Below, one piece after another: positions 24,557-32,711 of a stretch of DNA of 46,036 nt. Origin of the DNA: Azospirillum sp. 51_20. Lineage in GTDB: Bacteria > Pseudomonadota > Alphaproteobacteria > RF32 > CAG-239. Numbering within the stretch: position 1 is the first letter of the stretch; each line of letters begins with the position of its first letter. A model generated the notes under the pieces. It saw only the letters and a program-made list of their open reading frames with translations, was not told the DNA's origin and ran no database searches. The DNA is taken from NCBI GenBank assembly GCA_001917175.1, contig MNTV01000038.1, forward strand, positions 1 through 46,036, read 5' to 3'. The translations under genes and the position numbers were made by a program.

Positions 24557-25417
24557 ATGATAGAAAAACATGAGTTCAAAGGGGAACATGACGGGCTGAG
24601 CCTGTTGGTTTTGGCGGCGGTTCACGGCAACGAAACAGCCGGTACGCAAGCCTGTCGCAGGATCATTGACGAAATTGAACGCGGCGCGCTGGCGTTAAAA
24701 AACGGGAAGATGACGCTGGTTCCGGTCTGCAATCCGGAAGCGTACCGCCGGGACGTGCGCAATATTGACGAGAATTTGAACCGGGTGATGACCGTGCATG
24801 ACAATCCGCGGTCTTACGAGCAGAAACTTGCCAATGAAATTTGTCCTCTCATCCGGGAACACAGGTTTACGCTGGATTTGCATTCGACCCATTGCGTCGG
24901 CGACGTTCCTTTTGCCTTTTGTGATTATCCCGACGTTTATAACCAAAAGCTGATCGACGCGCTGCCCGTGGATTTTGTTTTGGAAGGCTGGCCGGACATT
25001 TACGGCAGGCAGACCGAAATCCGCGATTTTTCCACCGAATGGTGCGCCCATGCGTACGGCAATACGGCCACGACTTTGGAGTGCGGCTATCACAGGGATC
25101 CGCAGGCGGCCGGACTGGCTTACCGGGCGATCGTAAACGCGTTGTCCGCCTTCGGGATGGTTGATTTGCCGCTGCCGGCAGCCCGGGCGAAAAAGCACAT
25201 CCGGATGGAGAACTATGTGCTTAAGAGCAAGGAAGGCAGGCTCTGCCGCAGCTACAAGCACCTGGATCCGGTGTGCAAGGGCGAACGGATTGCGCTTTAT
25301 GATGACGGGGAAGCGCTTTATGCTCTAAGCGACGGTTTTATTCTTCTGCCCAATTTGCAGGCGCCGGTCAATACCGAGTGGTATTATTTCGGGACGGCAG
25401 AGAAAACGGCTCGATAA
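24557..25417 (+). CDS. Succinylglutamate desuccinylase/aspartoacylase-family zinc amidohydrolase
   Basis: A 286-residue protein. The zinc-binding set of the AstE/ASPA family is visible: HGNE (His23, Glu26) and DLHST (His109), with DENLNRV (residues 71-77) and a C-terminal beta-rich part. A likely catalytic glutamate lies in TTLECGYH. It would remove an acyl group from an N-acyl amino acid or similar amide; the substrate is unknown. The ATG at 24557 is chosen over 24524 because family similarity and an AGGGAG site fit it. Its end overlaps the convergent GNAT gene by 50 bases. Confidence 0.8.
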   Translation: MIEKHEFKGEHDGLSLLVLAAVHGNETAGTQACRRIIDEIERGALALKNGKMTLVPVCNPEAYRRDVRNIDENLNRVMTVHDNPRSYEQKLANEICPLIREHRFTLDLHSTHCVGDVPFAFCDYPDVYNQKLIDALPVDFVLEGWPDIYGRQTEIRDFSTEWCAHAYGNTATTLECGYHRDPQAAGLAYRAIVNALSAFGMVDLPLPAARAKKHIRMENYVLKSKEGRLCRSYKHLDPVCKGERIALYDDGEALYALSDGFILLPNLQAPVNTEWYYFGTAEKTAR

Positions 25418-26186
25418 AGGAAGGCGCTTTTCCTTCGGACATATGGGCGAAGGAAAGGCCGTTGCTTTTGGCGGCGTTCTGTTGTTCCCAAATCAGGCTT
25501 TTGCTCTCTTTGTTGAGAGCGACACCGTGATAACCGTTTTTTATCAGATGCTGCATTTTGTGGAAAAGGGCGGGGATTGCCGCATGGATGTTTTCCCCGA
25601 GGTGCATGCTGTAAATCCGGGCGTTGTTTTGGACGGGGAACGGAACCGGCGCGGGTTTCCGGGAAATTTCTTTTTCCAGGTAGATGACTTTTGCCCCGTC
25701 GGCAGGATCCAGGTCGACTTTGGTAATGGACATGCCGTGGTGCAGCGCGTTTATCCAGCTGGCCGGGTTGTCGACGGCAATTTGGATGATGGCGTGGGTC
25801 CTGCCGCTGTCAAGGGCATTGTTTTCGATATATTCGAGCATTCTTTTCATCAGGCTGGAGCCCCGGTAAACCGGATCGACCAGAATGGCCTCGTACAAAA
25901 CCAGGTCTTTGTTTTCTATTTCCGGCTTGAACTCGGGCATGTCCCTGCTTTCGCCGTTATGAGGCAGGCTGTATACCGTTTGGGCTATTAAAGTTTCGCC
26001 GTCGAAGACCCCCAACATGTTTGAACTGCGGCCGTCAAGCGATTTCATATAGTCTTCCGCCGTTCTGTGCAGGATGAAGTGTTGTTCGTCAGGGTGCAGG
26101 TTGCCGATGATTTTTTGCTGCAATTTCATAACATCAGCTAAATTTTCAATGTTTAATTTTTTGACCGTTAACTGTTTTGTGCTCAT
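25368..26186 (-). CDS. GNAT-family acetyltransferase with C-terminal extension
   Basis: A 272-residue protein from the ATG at 26186 (AAAGG upstream). The GNAT-like region covers about residues 5-165: LTVKKLNIENLADVMKLQQ, VLYEAILVDPVYRGSSLMKRMLEYIENNA and AVDNPASWINALHHGMSI. The last ~100 residues are an additional domain with NGYHGVALNKESKSLIWEQQNAA, not a standard GNAT part. A strong terminator-like hairpin lies only 40 bases upstream of the start, so expression may be controlled by attenuation. Confidence 0.7.
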   Translation of the reverse strand: MSTKQLTVKKLNIENLADVMKLQQKIIGNLHPDEQHFILHRTAEDYMKSLDGRSSNMLGVFDGETLIAQTVYSLPHNGESRDMPEFKPEIENKDLVLYEAILVDPVYRGSSLMKRMLEYIENNALDSGRTHAIIQIAVDNPASWINALHHGMSITKVDLDPADGAKVIYLEKEISRKPAPVPFPVQNNARIYSMHLGENIHAAIPALFHKMQHLIKNGYHGVALNKESKSLIWEQQNAAKSNGLSFAHMSEGKAPSFIEPFSLPSRNNTTRY

Positions 26187-26225
26187 TTTGAACCTTTGCG
26201 TTTTGCTGAGATTGGACATAAAAAA

Positions 26226-26309
26226 AAGATTTGAGCAAACTCAAATCTTGCGACGAACTTATCTTGGCGGGACAAGTCATCGTCGCAGCGTCAATCTGCG
26301 CAGGCGCAG
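26226..26309 (-). ncRNA. Candidate structured leader or small RNA ending in a terminator
   Basis: On the minus strand three hairpins follow each other: CTGCGC/GCGCAG (26309-26296), TGCGACGA/TCGTCGCA enclosing a 23-base loop (26287-26249), and a perfect 10-base stem AAGATTTGAG/CTCAAATCTT with a 4-base loop (26249-26226), followed by eight Ts. The GNAT start at 26186 is just downstream. This is either an attenuator-type leader of that gene or an independent small RNA. No known RNA family was recognised. Confidence 0.5.
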
Positions 26310-26610
26310 GGATGTCAATTTGAAAGCGGTCATTCTTTTACTCATTTTAAACTATTTGCAACCATTAACAGATTTATTTGCTTTTGTAAAGGATTTTTTT
26401 GTTTTGTCTGAAATTCATCGGCAAAAGCAAAGAAAACATTTAGGCGCAAGCGGATGAAAATGCGGAGAATTCCGATTTCGGAAAACGCGGCGGCGGCCGT
26501 CCGGCTCTCAACTTTCGGGTAACGGCGGTTGAAAAAAAGGAAAGTCGAAAATACCTTATTGGAACCAAAGAGGGAGGGGGAATTTGCAATCAATCAGTTG
26601 GAGGTATATC

Positions 26611-27102
26611 ATGGAGATAAGAAAAATCAGACCGGCCGATGCCGAAAAGTTTGTGGAGTTTTACGAAAAGCTGGTCAAGGAAAGCGACTATCTGATGTTT
26701 ACGCCGAAAGAAACGGCGGAAAAAGCCAAACAGGAACAGAAATATATTGAGGATTACGATGATTACAAACAGGTTTTCGTGGCAACCGAAGGCGAACGGA
26801 TCGTCGGTTATCTCGGCATTTCCCGCAGTCATTTGTCCAAACTGAAGCATACCGCCCGGTTTACCGTCGGCGTGCTGCGCGACAGTCAGCGGCAGGGAAT
26901 TGCCGACAAGCTGATCGCTTTTGCCGAAAACTGGGCGAGGGAAAAGGGCGTCGGCCGGCTGGAAATTACGGTGGTTACCGACAATCTTCCGGCAATTGCC
27001 CTGTTTGAGAAGCATCATTATGAGCGGGAAGGAATCCGCAAGAAGGCGGTCAGCTTTGACGACAAATATGCCGACGAATATTTTATGGCCAAGGTCATTT
27101 AG
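26611..27102 (+). CDS. GNAT acetyltransferase
   Basis: A 163-residue single-domain GNAT with IRKIRPADAEKFVEFYEKL at the N-terminus. It has VFVATEGERIVGYLGISRS, the cofactor loop VGVLRDSQRQGIADKLIAFAENWAREKG and LEITVVTDNLPAIALFEKHHYEREGIRKKA near the end. This resembles the RimI/SpeG-like group acting on small molecules or proteins; the substrate is not predictable. The start at 26611 has a clear GGAGG site (ggaggtatatc). A terminator follows 16 bases after the stop. Confidence 0.82.
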   Translation: MEIRKIRPADAEKFVEFYEKLVKESDYLMFTPKETAEKAKQEQKYIEDYDDYKQVFVATEGERIVGYLGISRSHLSKLKHTARFTVGVLRDSQRQGIADKLIAFAENWAREKGVGRLEITVVTDNLPAIALFEKHHYEREGIRKKAVSFDDKYADEYFMAKVI

Positions 27103-27118
27103 TTTTTTGCGGCATTTT

Positions 27119-27153
27119 TAATACCCGGCTGTTGAAGGCCGGGTATTTTTTTG
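27119..27153 (+). terminator. Bidirectional terminator after the GNAT gene
   Basis: AATACCCGGC pairs with GCCGGGTATT around the loop tgttgaag and is followed by a T-run. It sits between this gene and the oxalate operon coming from the right. Confidence 0.88.
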
Positions 27154-27170
27154 TGACCGTAGCGGATTTT

Positions 27171-28130
27171 TTATCCGGCAATCAGCCGGGACAGCCAAAT
27201 CCACAAAGGCGCAGTTGCCATAAACAGGAAGGTGCTGACGGCGAGCGAAGAAGTGCCCGTTTGCACGTAAGTCTGAAAACGACTGCCGATGATAATGCCG
27301 GAAAAAACCGGCGGCAGCGCGCCGCACAAAACCAGCATTTGCAGTTTTTCGCCGTTCATTCCCGTCAGAAGGCCGATGGCAAGCATTGCCGCCGGCATGA
27401 AGATCAGTTTGACGAAAGAGTTGTAAAGCACTTCCACGTTAAACTCGAATTTGTTGGTCGAAAGGGTGATGCCGGCGGCGAAAACGGCAACGCCGGCGTT
27501 GGCGTTGGCAATCAGATTGAAAACCGGGTCCAGGCTGCCGGGAAAGCGGAATCCCGTCAAGACGATGAGGACCGCCAGTATCGGCGACCAGCAGACCGGT
27601 TCTTTCAACGCGTTGAAGAGGGCGTTTGACGGTCTGACCGGCGGATTGCCGGCAGCGGCTGCCGACTGCCTTCCGGGATTGAGCAGGCAGAGGGCGAGCG
27701 GGATGGTGACCGCGTTGACGACAATGGCCACCACCGCAACCACCAGGCCGACGGTGGCACTGGTGCCGTAAATGGGTTCCAGCACGGCAAATCCCAAATA
27801 GCCGATGGTCGGCGCGCCGCCGACAAGTCCGGCGATCGAAGCTTCGGCTTTGCTGTGTTTGAAAAATTTCAGACAGGAAAAATAAGACCAGAAATAACAG
27901 CCGACGATAACGCCGAGGCTGACCAGCGACAGGCGGATGTCGGAAAACAGCATGGCTCGGTCGGCTTTGACGATGGAAACGAAAAGTCCCGCCGGCAAAG
28001 CGTAATTTAAGACGAACTGATTGAGGCTTCTGGCGTTTGCGGCGTTAAATTCGCCTTTTTTGCCGGAAACGTAACCGAGAATCATAATGACGAAAATGGG
28101 AACCAGGTCGGTCAGCATGATGTTCAGCAT
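27171..28130 (-). CDS. yfdV: YfdV-like AEC-family permease, putative oxalate/formate transporter
   Basis: A 319-residue, about ten-helix membrane protein of the auxin-efflux-carrier family. Long stretches match what I recall of E. coli YfdV: LNQFVLNYALPAGLFVSI, GGAPTIGYLGFAVLEPIYG, ANAGVAVFAAGITLSTNKFEF and LCGALPPVFSGIIIGSRF. In E. coli yfdV also sits with frc and oxc, so oxalate uptake or oxalate/formate exchange is the natural inference, although transport has not been shown from sequence. It has a GGAGG site and follows oxc by 18 bases. Confidence 0.85.
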   Translation of the reverse strand: MLNIMLTDLVPIFVIMILGYVSGKKGEFNAANARSLNQFVLNYALPAGLFVSIVKADRAMLFSDIRLSLVSLGVIVGCYFWSYFSCLKFFKHSKAEASIAGLVGGAPTIGYLGFAVLEPIYGTSATVGLVVAVVAIVVNAVTIPLALCLLNPGRQSAAAAGNPPVRPSNALFNALKEPVCWSPILAVLIVLTGFRFPGSLDPVFNLIANANAGVAVFAAGITLSTNKFEFNVEVLYNSFVKLIFMPAAMLAIGLLTGMNGEKLQMLVLCGALPPVFSGIIIGSRFQTYVQTGTSSLAVSTFLFMATAPLWIWLSRLIAG

Positions 28131-28148
28131 AATCTTTTTCCTCCCGTG

Positions 28149-29849
28149 TTAAACGAGCGTTTTGGGGTTGAGGCTGCCGATATGCCCGCTTTCAGTGCCG
28201 GCGGCCGGGTCGATGACGCAGTTGATCAGGGTCGGCCGGCCGGATTCCAGACCGGCGGAGAGGGCGTTTTCCAGTTCCTGCGGCGTGGCGGCATTGTAAG
28301 CCGCGCCGCCGAAGGCTTCGATCAGTTTGTCATATCTGGCCGAAGAGGACAGGGCAGTGGGCGAGGGATCGCTGCCGCCGCCGAGATTGGGATCGTCGCC
28401 GCGGTAAATGCCGCCGTTGTTAAAAACGACGATCGTTACCGGCAGTTTGTAACGGCAGACAGTGTCGATTTCCATGCCCGAGAAGCCGAAAGCGCTGTCG
28501 CCTTCAATCGCCACCACCGGTTTTTTGCCGGTGACGGCGGCACCGACGGCAAATCCCATGCCGATGCCCATGACGCCCCAGGTGCCGCAGTCCAGCCGCC
28601 GGCGGGGCAGGTACATGTTTATGACGTCGCGGGTGTCGTCAAGCGTGTTGGCACCTTCGTTGACCAGATAAATGTCGCGGTGCGCGGAGAGCACTTTGCG
28701 CACGGCGTTCAGGGCGGTGAAAAAGTTCATCGGGGCAGCTTCGGTGTTCAGTTTTTCTTCCATTTTGGCAACGTTGGGCCGTTTGGCGGCATCAATGGCC
28801 GAGAGCCAGTCCGCGGGAGCCCTGACGGGGTGTCGTTCCAGACCGTTCAAAAGCAGGCGCACGGAAGAGGCAATGTCGCCGACCACCGGTGCGGCGATCG
28901 GACGGTTGCTGTCAATTTCGACGGGATCAATGTCGAGTTGGATGAATTTGTTGTGCGGATTCCAGTGCCTGCCCCGGCCGTGAGTGAGCAGCCAGTTGAG
29001 GCGGGCACCGACCAGCATGACCACGTCGGCGTTTTCCAATACGAAAGAACGTGCCGCGGCCGCGCTTTGCGGGTGGTCGTCGGGCAGCAGTCCCTTGGCC
29101 ATTGACATCGGCAGGTAGGGAACGCCGGTTGTTTCGACAAATTCCCGGATTTCCCGGTCTGCCTGCGCATAGGCGGCACCTTTGCCGAGGATGACCAGCG
29201 GTTTTTCGGCCGCGGACAAAAGCTTAAGCGCGCGTTCGACAGCGTCGGCGGACGGAATGACGGCTGGTGCCGGATCGACCGGTGAAAAAAGCGAAGCCGC
29301 TGCCGTGTTCCGGTCGAGTTCGGCAGCCAGCATGGCTGTCGTCAGGTCCAGATAAACTCCGCCCGGACGTCCCGACACGGCGGCGCGGACGGCTCGGACC
29401 AGGCCGGTGCAGATGTCTTCGGGACGGTTGACGCGGTAGGCCGCCTTGGCAAACGGGCGGGCGATGTTCAGCTGATCCAGCCCTTCGTAGTCGCCCTGTT
29501 CAAGGTCAATGATCGCGCGGTCGCTGGAACCGCTGATCTGAATCATGGGAAAGCCGTTGACGGTAGCGTTGGCCAGCGCGCCCAGGCCGTTGAGGAAACC
29601 GGGAGCGGAAACGGTAAGCAGAATTCCCGGCCGGCCGGTGATAAAACCGCTGGCGGCCGCAGCGTTGCCGGCCGACTGTTCGTGACGAAAGCCGATATAG
29701 CGAATGCCTTCTTTTTGCGCATAGCGGGCCAGGTCGGTCACCGGAATGCCGACGACGCCGAAAATGGTGTCAATGCCGTTTTTCTTGAGTGCTTCGACCG
29801 TCAGCCGCATGCCGTCGGTCAGGTTGGTGGTGTTTGCAGTGGCGTTCAT
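28149..29849 (-). CDS. oxc: Oxalyl-CoA decarboxylase
   Basis: A 566-residue thiamin-diphosphate enzyme. It shows the cofactor-activating glutamate in GFRHEQSAG (Glu57), the central domain PLVILGKGAAYAQAD and the C-terminal cofactor motif GDSAFGFSGMEIDTVCRYKLPVTIVVFNNGGIY. FPMIQISGSSDRAIIDLEQGDYEGLDQ is characteristic of Oxc as opposed to acetolactate synthases. It converts oxalyl-CoA to formyl-CoA and CO2, consuming a proton. It is the middle gene of frc-oxc-yfdV with a strong GAGGT ribosome site. Confidence 0.95.
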   Translation of the reverse strand: MNATANTTNLTDGMRLTVEALKKNGIDTIFGVVGIPVTDLARYAQKEGIRYIGFRHEQSAGNAAAASGFITGRPGILLTVSAPGFLNGLGALANATVNGFPMIQISGSSDRAIIDLEQGDYEGLDQLNIARPFAKAAYRVNRPEDICTGLVRAVRAAVSGRPGGVYLDLTTAMLAAELDRNTAAASLFSPVDPAPAVIPSADAVERALKLLSAAEKPLVILGKGAAYAQADREIREFVETTGVPYLPMSMAKGLLPDDHPQSAAAARSFVLENADVVMLVGARLNWLLTHGRGRHWNPHNKFIQLDIDPVEIDSNRPIAAPVVGDIASSVRLLLNGLERHPVRAPADWLSAIDAAKRPNVAKMEEKLNTEAAPMNFFTALNAVRKVLSAHRDIYLVNEGANTLDDTRDVINMYLPRRRLDCGTWGVMGIGMGFAVGAAVTGKKPVVAIEGDSAFGFSGMEIDTVCRYKLPVTIVVFNNGGIYRGDDPNLGGGSDPSPTALSSSARYDKLIEAFGGAAYNAATPQELENALSAGLESGRPTLINCVIDPAAGTESGHIGSLNPKTLV

Positions 29850-29923
29850 GTTGTTACCTCCGATAAAAAATGCCGGGCGAAAATCCGCGGCAGGGAAAAA
29901 ACGGCCGCGGAAGGGCTGTTTTG

Positions 29924-31192
29924 TCAGGCGACGACTTTGTCGTTGCGCAGTTTGACGATTTGTTCCTGGGTGTAGCCCAGCCCGGCGAGAATCGGGTCCG
30001 TATCCTGGCCGAGCAGGGGTGCGCCTTTAATTTCGGGCGTGAAGTCGGAAAATTTCATCGGCATGCCGACGGTCAGATATTTGCCGCGTTTGATCTGCTC
30101 CACTTCGACGATGGTGCCGTTTTCGCGCAGCGAACGGTCGTTTTCAATTTCCTTCAGGCTCAGCACCGGTCCGCAGGGAACGCCCGCCTTGCTCAGTTCG
30201 GCAACCGCTTCGAATTTGTCTTTGCCGATGGTGAACTGCTCAATTTCCCGGTAGATTTCTTCCTTGTTCTTGTCGCGGGCGTCGGCGGTGGAAAATTTCG
30301 GATCGTTGATCCATTCCGGTTTGCCGAGTGCTTTGGCGGCCGCTTCAAAAGCCTTGTCTTCCCTTTGCAGAACGATGTAGACATAGGCGTTGGGGTCGGT
30401 TTCCCAGCCTTTGCACTTGTAACACCAGCCGAAAACGCCTCCGCCTTCAATGTTGCCCGAACGGGGAACGGTGTCGCCGAAAACGCCGTTCGGATATTGC
30501 GGATAGTTGGTCAGTCGTCCGGTGTGTTCCAAAATCAGCTGATCGCGCAATTTTACACGGCAGAGGTTGAGAACCGAGGCCTGCATCGACTGGCGCACAT
30601 GCTGGCCGACGCCGGTTTTGTCGCGCTGGAGCAGCGCCGCCAGCAGGCCGATCAGCAGGTGCATGCCGGTGTTGCTGTCGCCGAGCGCGGCGCCGGACTG
30701 GGTCGGAAGGTTGTTTTCCCCCGACCACCAGCCGGTGGTGGAAGCGGCGCCGCCGGCGCACTGGGCAATCGGTTCGTAGCATTTGACGTTGGCATAAGGC
30801 GAGTTTTCGTCAAAGCCGGTGATGGAACCGTAGACAATACGGGGGTTGATTTTGTGTACTTCTTCCCAGGAAAAGCCGAGTTCGTCGGCGGCGCCGGGGT
30901 GCAGGTTTTCGACGAAGACGTCGGCTTCCCGCAGAAGTTTGGTAAGAATTTCCTTGCCTTCGGGCGTTTTGACGTTGAGCCCCATGGAGCGTTTGTTGCT
31001 GTTGAGCTGCAAATAGTAAAGTCCGTCCATGCCGGGGAGGTCGGTCAGTTCGTTGCGGGTCGGATCGCCGCCGCCGGGACGTTCGATCTTAATCACTTCC
31101 GCGCCGAACCAGGCCAGCATTTGGGTACAGGACGGACCGGACTGAACTTCTGTCATGTCGATGACTTTTATGCCTTCTAATGGTGACGTCAT
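29924..31192 (-). CDS. frc: Formyl-CoA:oxalate CoA-transferase
   Basis: A 422-residue class III CoA-transferase. It shows VIDMTEVQSGPSCTQMLAWFGAEVIKIERPGGGDPTR, the catalytic aspartate in ALGDSNTGMH (Asp172) and the Gly-rich loop EGGGVFGW. These details, together with the oxc neighbour, identify formyl-CoA:oxalate transferase rather than another family member. It activates oxalate by exchanging CoA from formyl-CoA and releases formate. It is the first gene of the operon, with AAGGAG before the ATG. A 74-base gap separates it from oxc. Confidence 0.95.
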   Translation of the reverse strand: MTSPLEGIKVIDMTEVQSGPSCTQMLAWFGAEVIKIERPGGGDPTRNELTDLPGMDGLYYLQLNSNKRSMGLNVKTPEGKEILTKLLREADVFVENLHPGAADELGFSWEEVHKINPRIVYGSITGFDENSPYANVKCYEPIAQCAGGAASTTGWWSGENNLPTQSGAALGDSNTGMHLLIGLLAALLQRDKTGVGQHVRQSMQASVLNLCRVKLRDQLILEHTGRLTNYPQYPNGVFGDTVPRSGNIEGGGVFGWCYKCKGWETDPNAYVYIVLQREDKAFEAAAKALGKPEWINDPKFSTADARDKNKEEIYREIEQFTIGKDKFEAVAELSKAGVPCGPVLSLKEIENDRSLRENGTIVEVEQIKRGKYLTVGMPMKFSDFTPEIKGAPLLGQDTDPILAGLGYTQEQIVKLRNDKVVA

Positions 31193-31319
31193 GAAAAATC
31201 TCCTTTTTGTGCAATTGTTGTCGATTGAGTGTCAGGCGGAAAATCAGATGGAAACAGTTTCTTCTGCCGTAGATAATGGCTGTCCGTTTTTTTTAAATAT
31301 GGATAATGGTTTTGCCGGA

Positions 31320-31358
31320 AAAAATAAAATATGCCCGGAATCCGGGCATATTTTATTT
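31320..31358 (-). terminator. Bidirectional terminator between the flavodoxin gene and frc
   Basis: A nearly perfect palindrome AAAATATGCCCGGA/TCCGGGCATATTTT has T-runs on both strands. It ends the flavodoxin transcript before the frc promoter region. Confidence 0.8.
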
Positions 31359-31390
31359 AAGGGAGTTATACTTGTTGTTTGTGAAAGCGC

Positions 31391-31828
31391 TCAGGCTTTC
31401 AGTTTGGCAATCACGTTGCCGATCCAGACGGAAAAGACATCTTCAAATTCGCCGTCGGCCTTTTCCAGTTCAAGGATTCTTTCGGCGCCGAGAGCAGCCA
31501 GATATTCGTCAAAATCAATGGCCGCCTGGCAGAAATGGTCATAATAGGATTCGCCCAATCCCAAAACGGCATAGGTAAGGCCGCTCAGGTTGACGTTTGC
31601 GGCAGACAGTTCGTCGTGCAGTTCGGCGGCGTTTGACGGGGGTTCGCCGTCGCCCCAGGTGCTGGTGATGACCAAAAGCCGCGTCATGTTTTCCAGATCG
31701 GCCGCACGAACGCCGCTCATATCCTGAACTTCAGCTTCAAAACCGGCTTTTTTCAGTTCGTTTGCCGCCGTGCCGGCCAGATTCTCCGAATTGCCCGTTT
31801 CGCTGCCGTATAAGATGTTTACTTTCAT
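31391..31828 (-). CDS. Flavodoxin
   Basis: A 145-residue FMN-binding flavodoxin with the phosphate loop YGSETGNSE (residues 7-15), [15 protein letters not shown] for the first ring-contacting loop and [15 protein letters not shown] for the second. It could carry low-potential electrons in place of ferredoxin, for example to radical-SAM activases or under iron limitation. A GGAGA site precedes the ATG. Directly upstream is a structured region with a terminator, and beyond it fur, so iron-linked control is plausible. Confidence 0.9.
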
Positions 31829-31856
31829 TTTTGTCTCCGTTGTTTGTTCAAAATAA

Positions 31857-31999
31857 AAAGCCTGCCGATTTTGAAATATTTTAAGCAGGGCGACAGGCTT
31901 TAAGCAAATTTTTAAGACCCGGGAGCCTTAAAAATTTTCCAGGATCCGCCGTGCTCTTCATGGTTTCTGTCAGACGTGAAATATTTTTGACGGATCCTG
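31857..31999 (-). ncRNA. Candidate attenuator leader of flavodoxin, or small RNA downstream of fur
   Basis: On the minus strand the fur stop is followed by three inverted repeats in a row: CAGGATCCG/CGGATCCTG (arms 31999-31991 and 31948-31940), an 11-base perfect stem AAATTTTTAAG/CTTAAAAATTT (31937-31906), and AAAGCCTG/CAGGCTTT (31901-31857) followed by TTTTTATTTT. The flavodoxin ribosome site lies right after the T-run. This is the layout of a riboswitch or attenuator, but no known class was recognised. The last stem may simply be the fur terminator. Confidence 0.5.
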
Positions 32000-32005
32000 A
32001 AAACT

Positions 32006-32461
32006 CTATATAGTTTGTTTTTTGCCGCCGGCAACGCCGGTTGCTGCGTTTCTTCCTTTTTTCTTTCCGTAAATTTCAATTTTGTGGCCGAGCATTTCAT
32101 AGCCGTGTTCGCGGGCGATTTTTTCCAGCAGAACGTCGAGTTCGGCGGCAGAAAACTCTTCTATCCGGCCGCTGTCTGCGTCTATGATATGGTGGTGATG
32201 CCCGTTTCCGGCGCCGGTTTTTTCATAAACCGCGTCAATGTTGGGAAACTCGTGTTTTTCCGCCAACCCCAGGTCGCAGAGCATGTTGAGGGTACGATAA
32301 ACGGTTGCCATGCCGAGACCGGGATCCTTTTGTCTGGCGGCGTTGAAAATGTCGGTGACGGTCATGTGTGCGGAGGCGTTTTCAAGCACCTCGAAAATGG
32401 CCAGCCGCGACGAAGTGAGACTGATGCCTTTTTGTCTGAATGTCTGTTCAAATGCGGACAA
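32006..32461 (-). CDS. fur: Fur-family metal-responsive repressor
   Basis: A 151-residue Fur-family regulator. The winged-helix part has LTSSRLAIFEVLENASAHMTVTDIF and MATVYRTLNMLCDLGL. The metal site includes GHHHHIID (His88-91). The CxxC pairs of E. coli-type Fur are absent, as in many alphaproteobacterial members. The Lys/Arg-rich tail is variable. A Fur-box-like palindrome covers its promoter region (32492-32518), indicating autoregulation. The metal could be iron or, as in Mur, manganese. Confidence 0.88.
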   Translation of the reverse strand: MSAFEQTFRQKGISLTSSRLAIFEVLENASAHMTVTDIFNAARQKDPGLGMATVYRTLNMLCDLGLAEKHEFPNIDAVYEKTGAGNGHHHHIIDADSGRIEEFSAAELDVLLEKIAREHGYEMLGHKIEIYGKKKGRNAATGVAGGKKQTI

Positions 32462-32491
32462 TGTCTGCTCCCGGCATGTTTGTTGTTGTCT

Positions 32492-32518
32492 GTTTGAGAA
32501 AGATTATCATTCTCAAAC
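32492..32518 (-). promoter_or_regulatory. Fur-box-like operator of fur
   Basis: GTTTGAGAA and TTCTCAAAC (9-base arms) flank a 9-base centre. Read on the minus strand the central 19 bases agree at 16 positions with the GATAATGATAATCATTATC Fur-box consensus. TTGACT upstream with TAATCT inside the box would form a promoter with 16-base spacing, so bound Fur would cover the -10. Confidence 0.75.
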
Positions 32519-32711
32519 ATAAAGTCAACACAAAATAAATATAAAGTCAATACGAAAAAACGGCGTAGGTGAAAATTTTGCTGAATACCGGGACAGGGCA
32601 AAAGCGGCGGAAAACGCCGTTGCGGTTGTTATGCTGCCGTTTCGAGGTGGGGATTGTTGTTTCCTGTTTGCGACAGCCGTTGCGTGAACGGACTTTTTCC
32701 CGCGGCCGTTT

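Noticed and set aside
26342..26593. 83-codon minus-strand frame upstream of the structured RNA
   Set aside because: No ribosome site and Phe/Arg-rich low-complexity translation; too weak to call.
29870..31180. 436-codon open frame antisense to frc
   Set aside because: Gly/Phe/Val-rich shadow; frc on the minus strand has its catalytic motifs and ribosome site.
31857..31999. FMN or TPP riboswitch before the flavodoxin gene
   Set aside because: The conserved core sequences of those classes are not present; only stems and a terminator can be supported.
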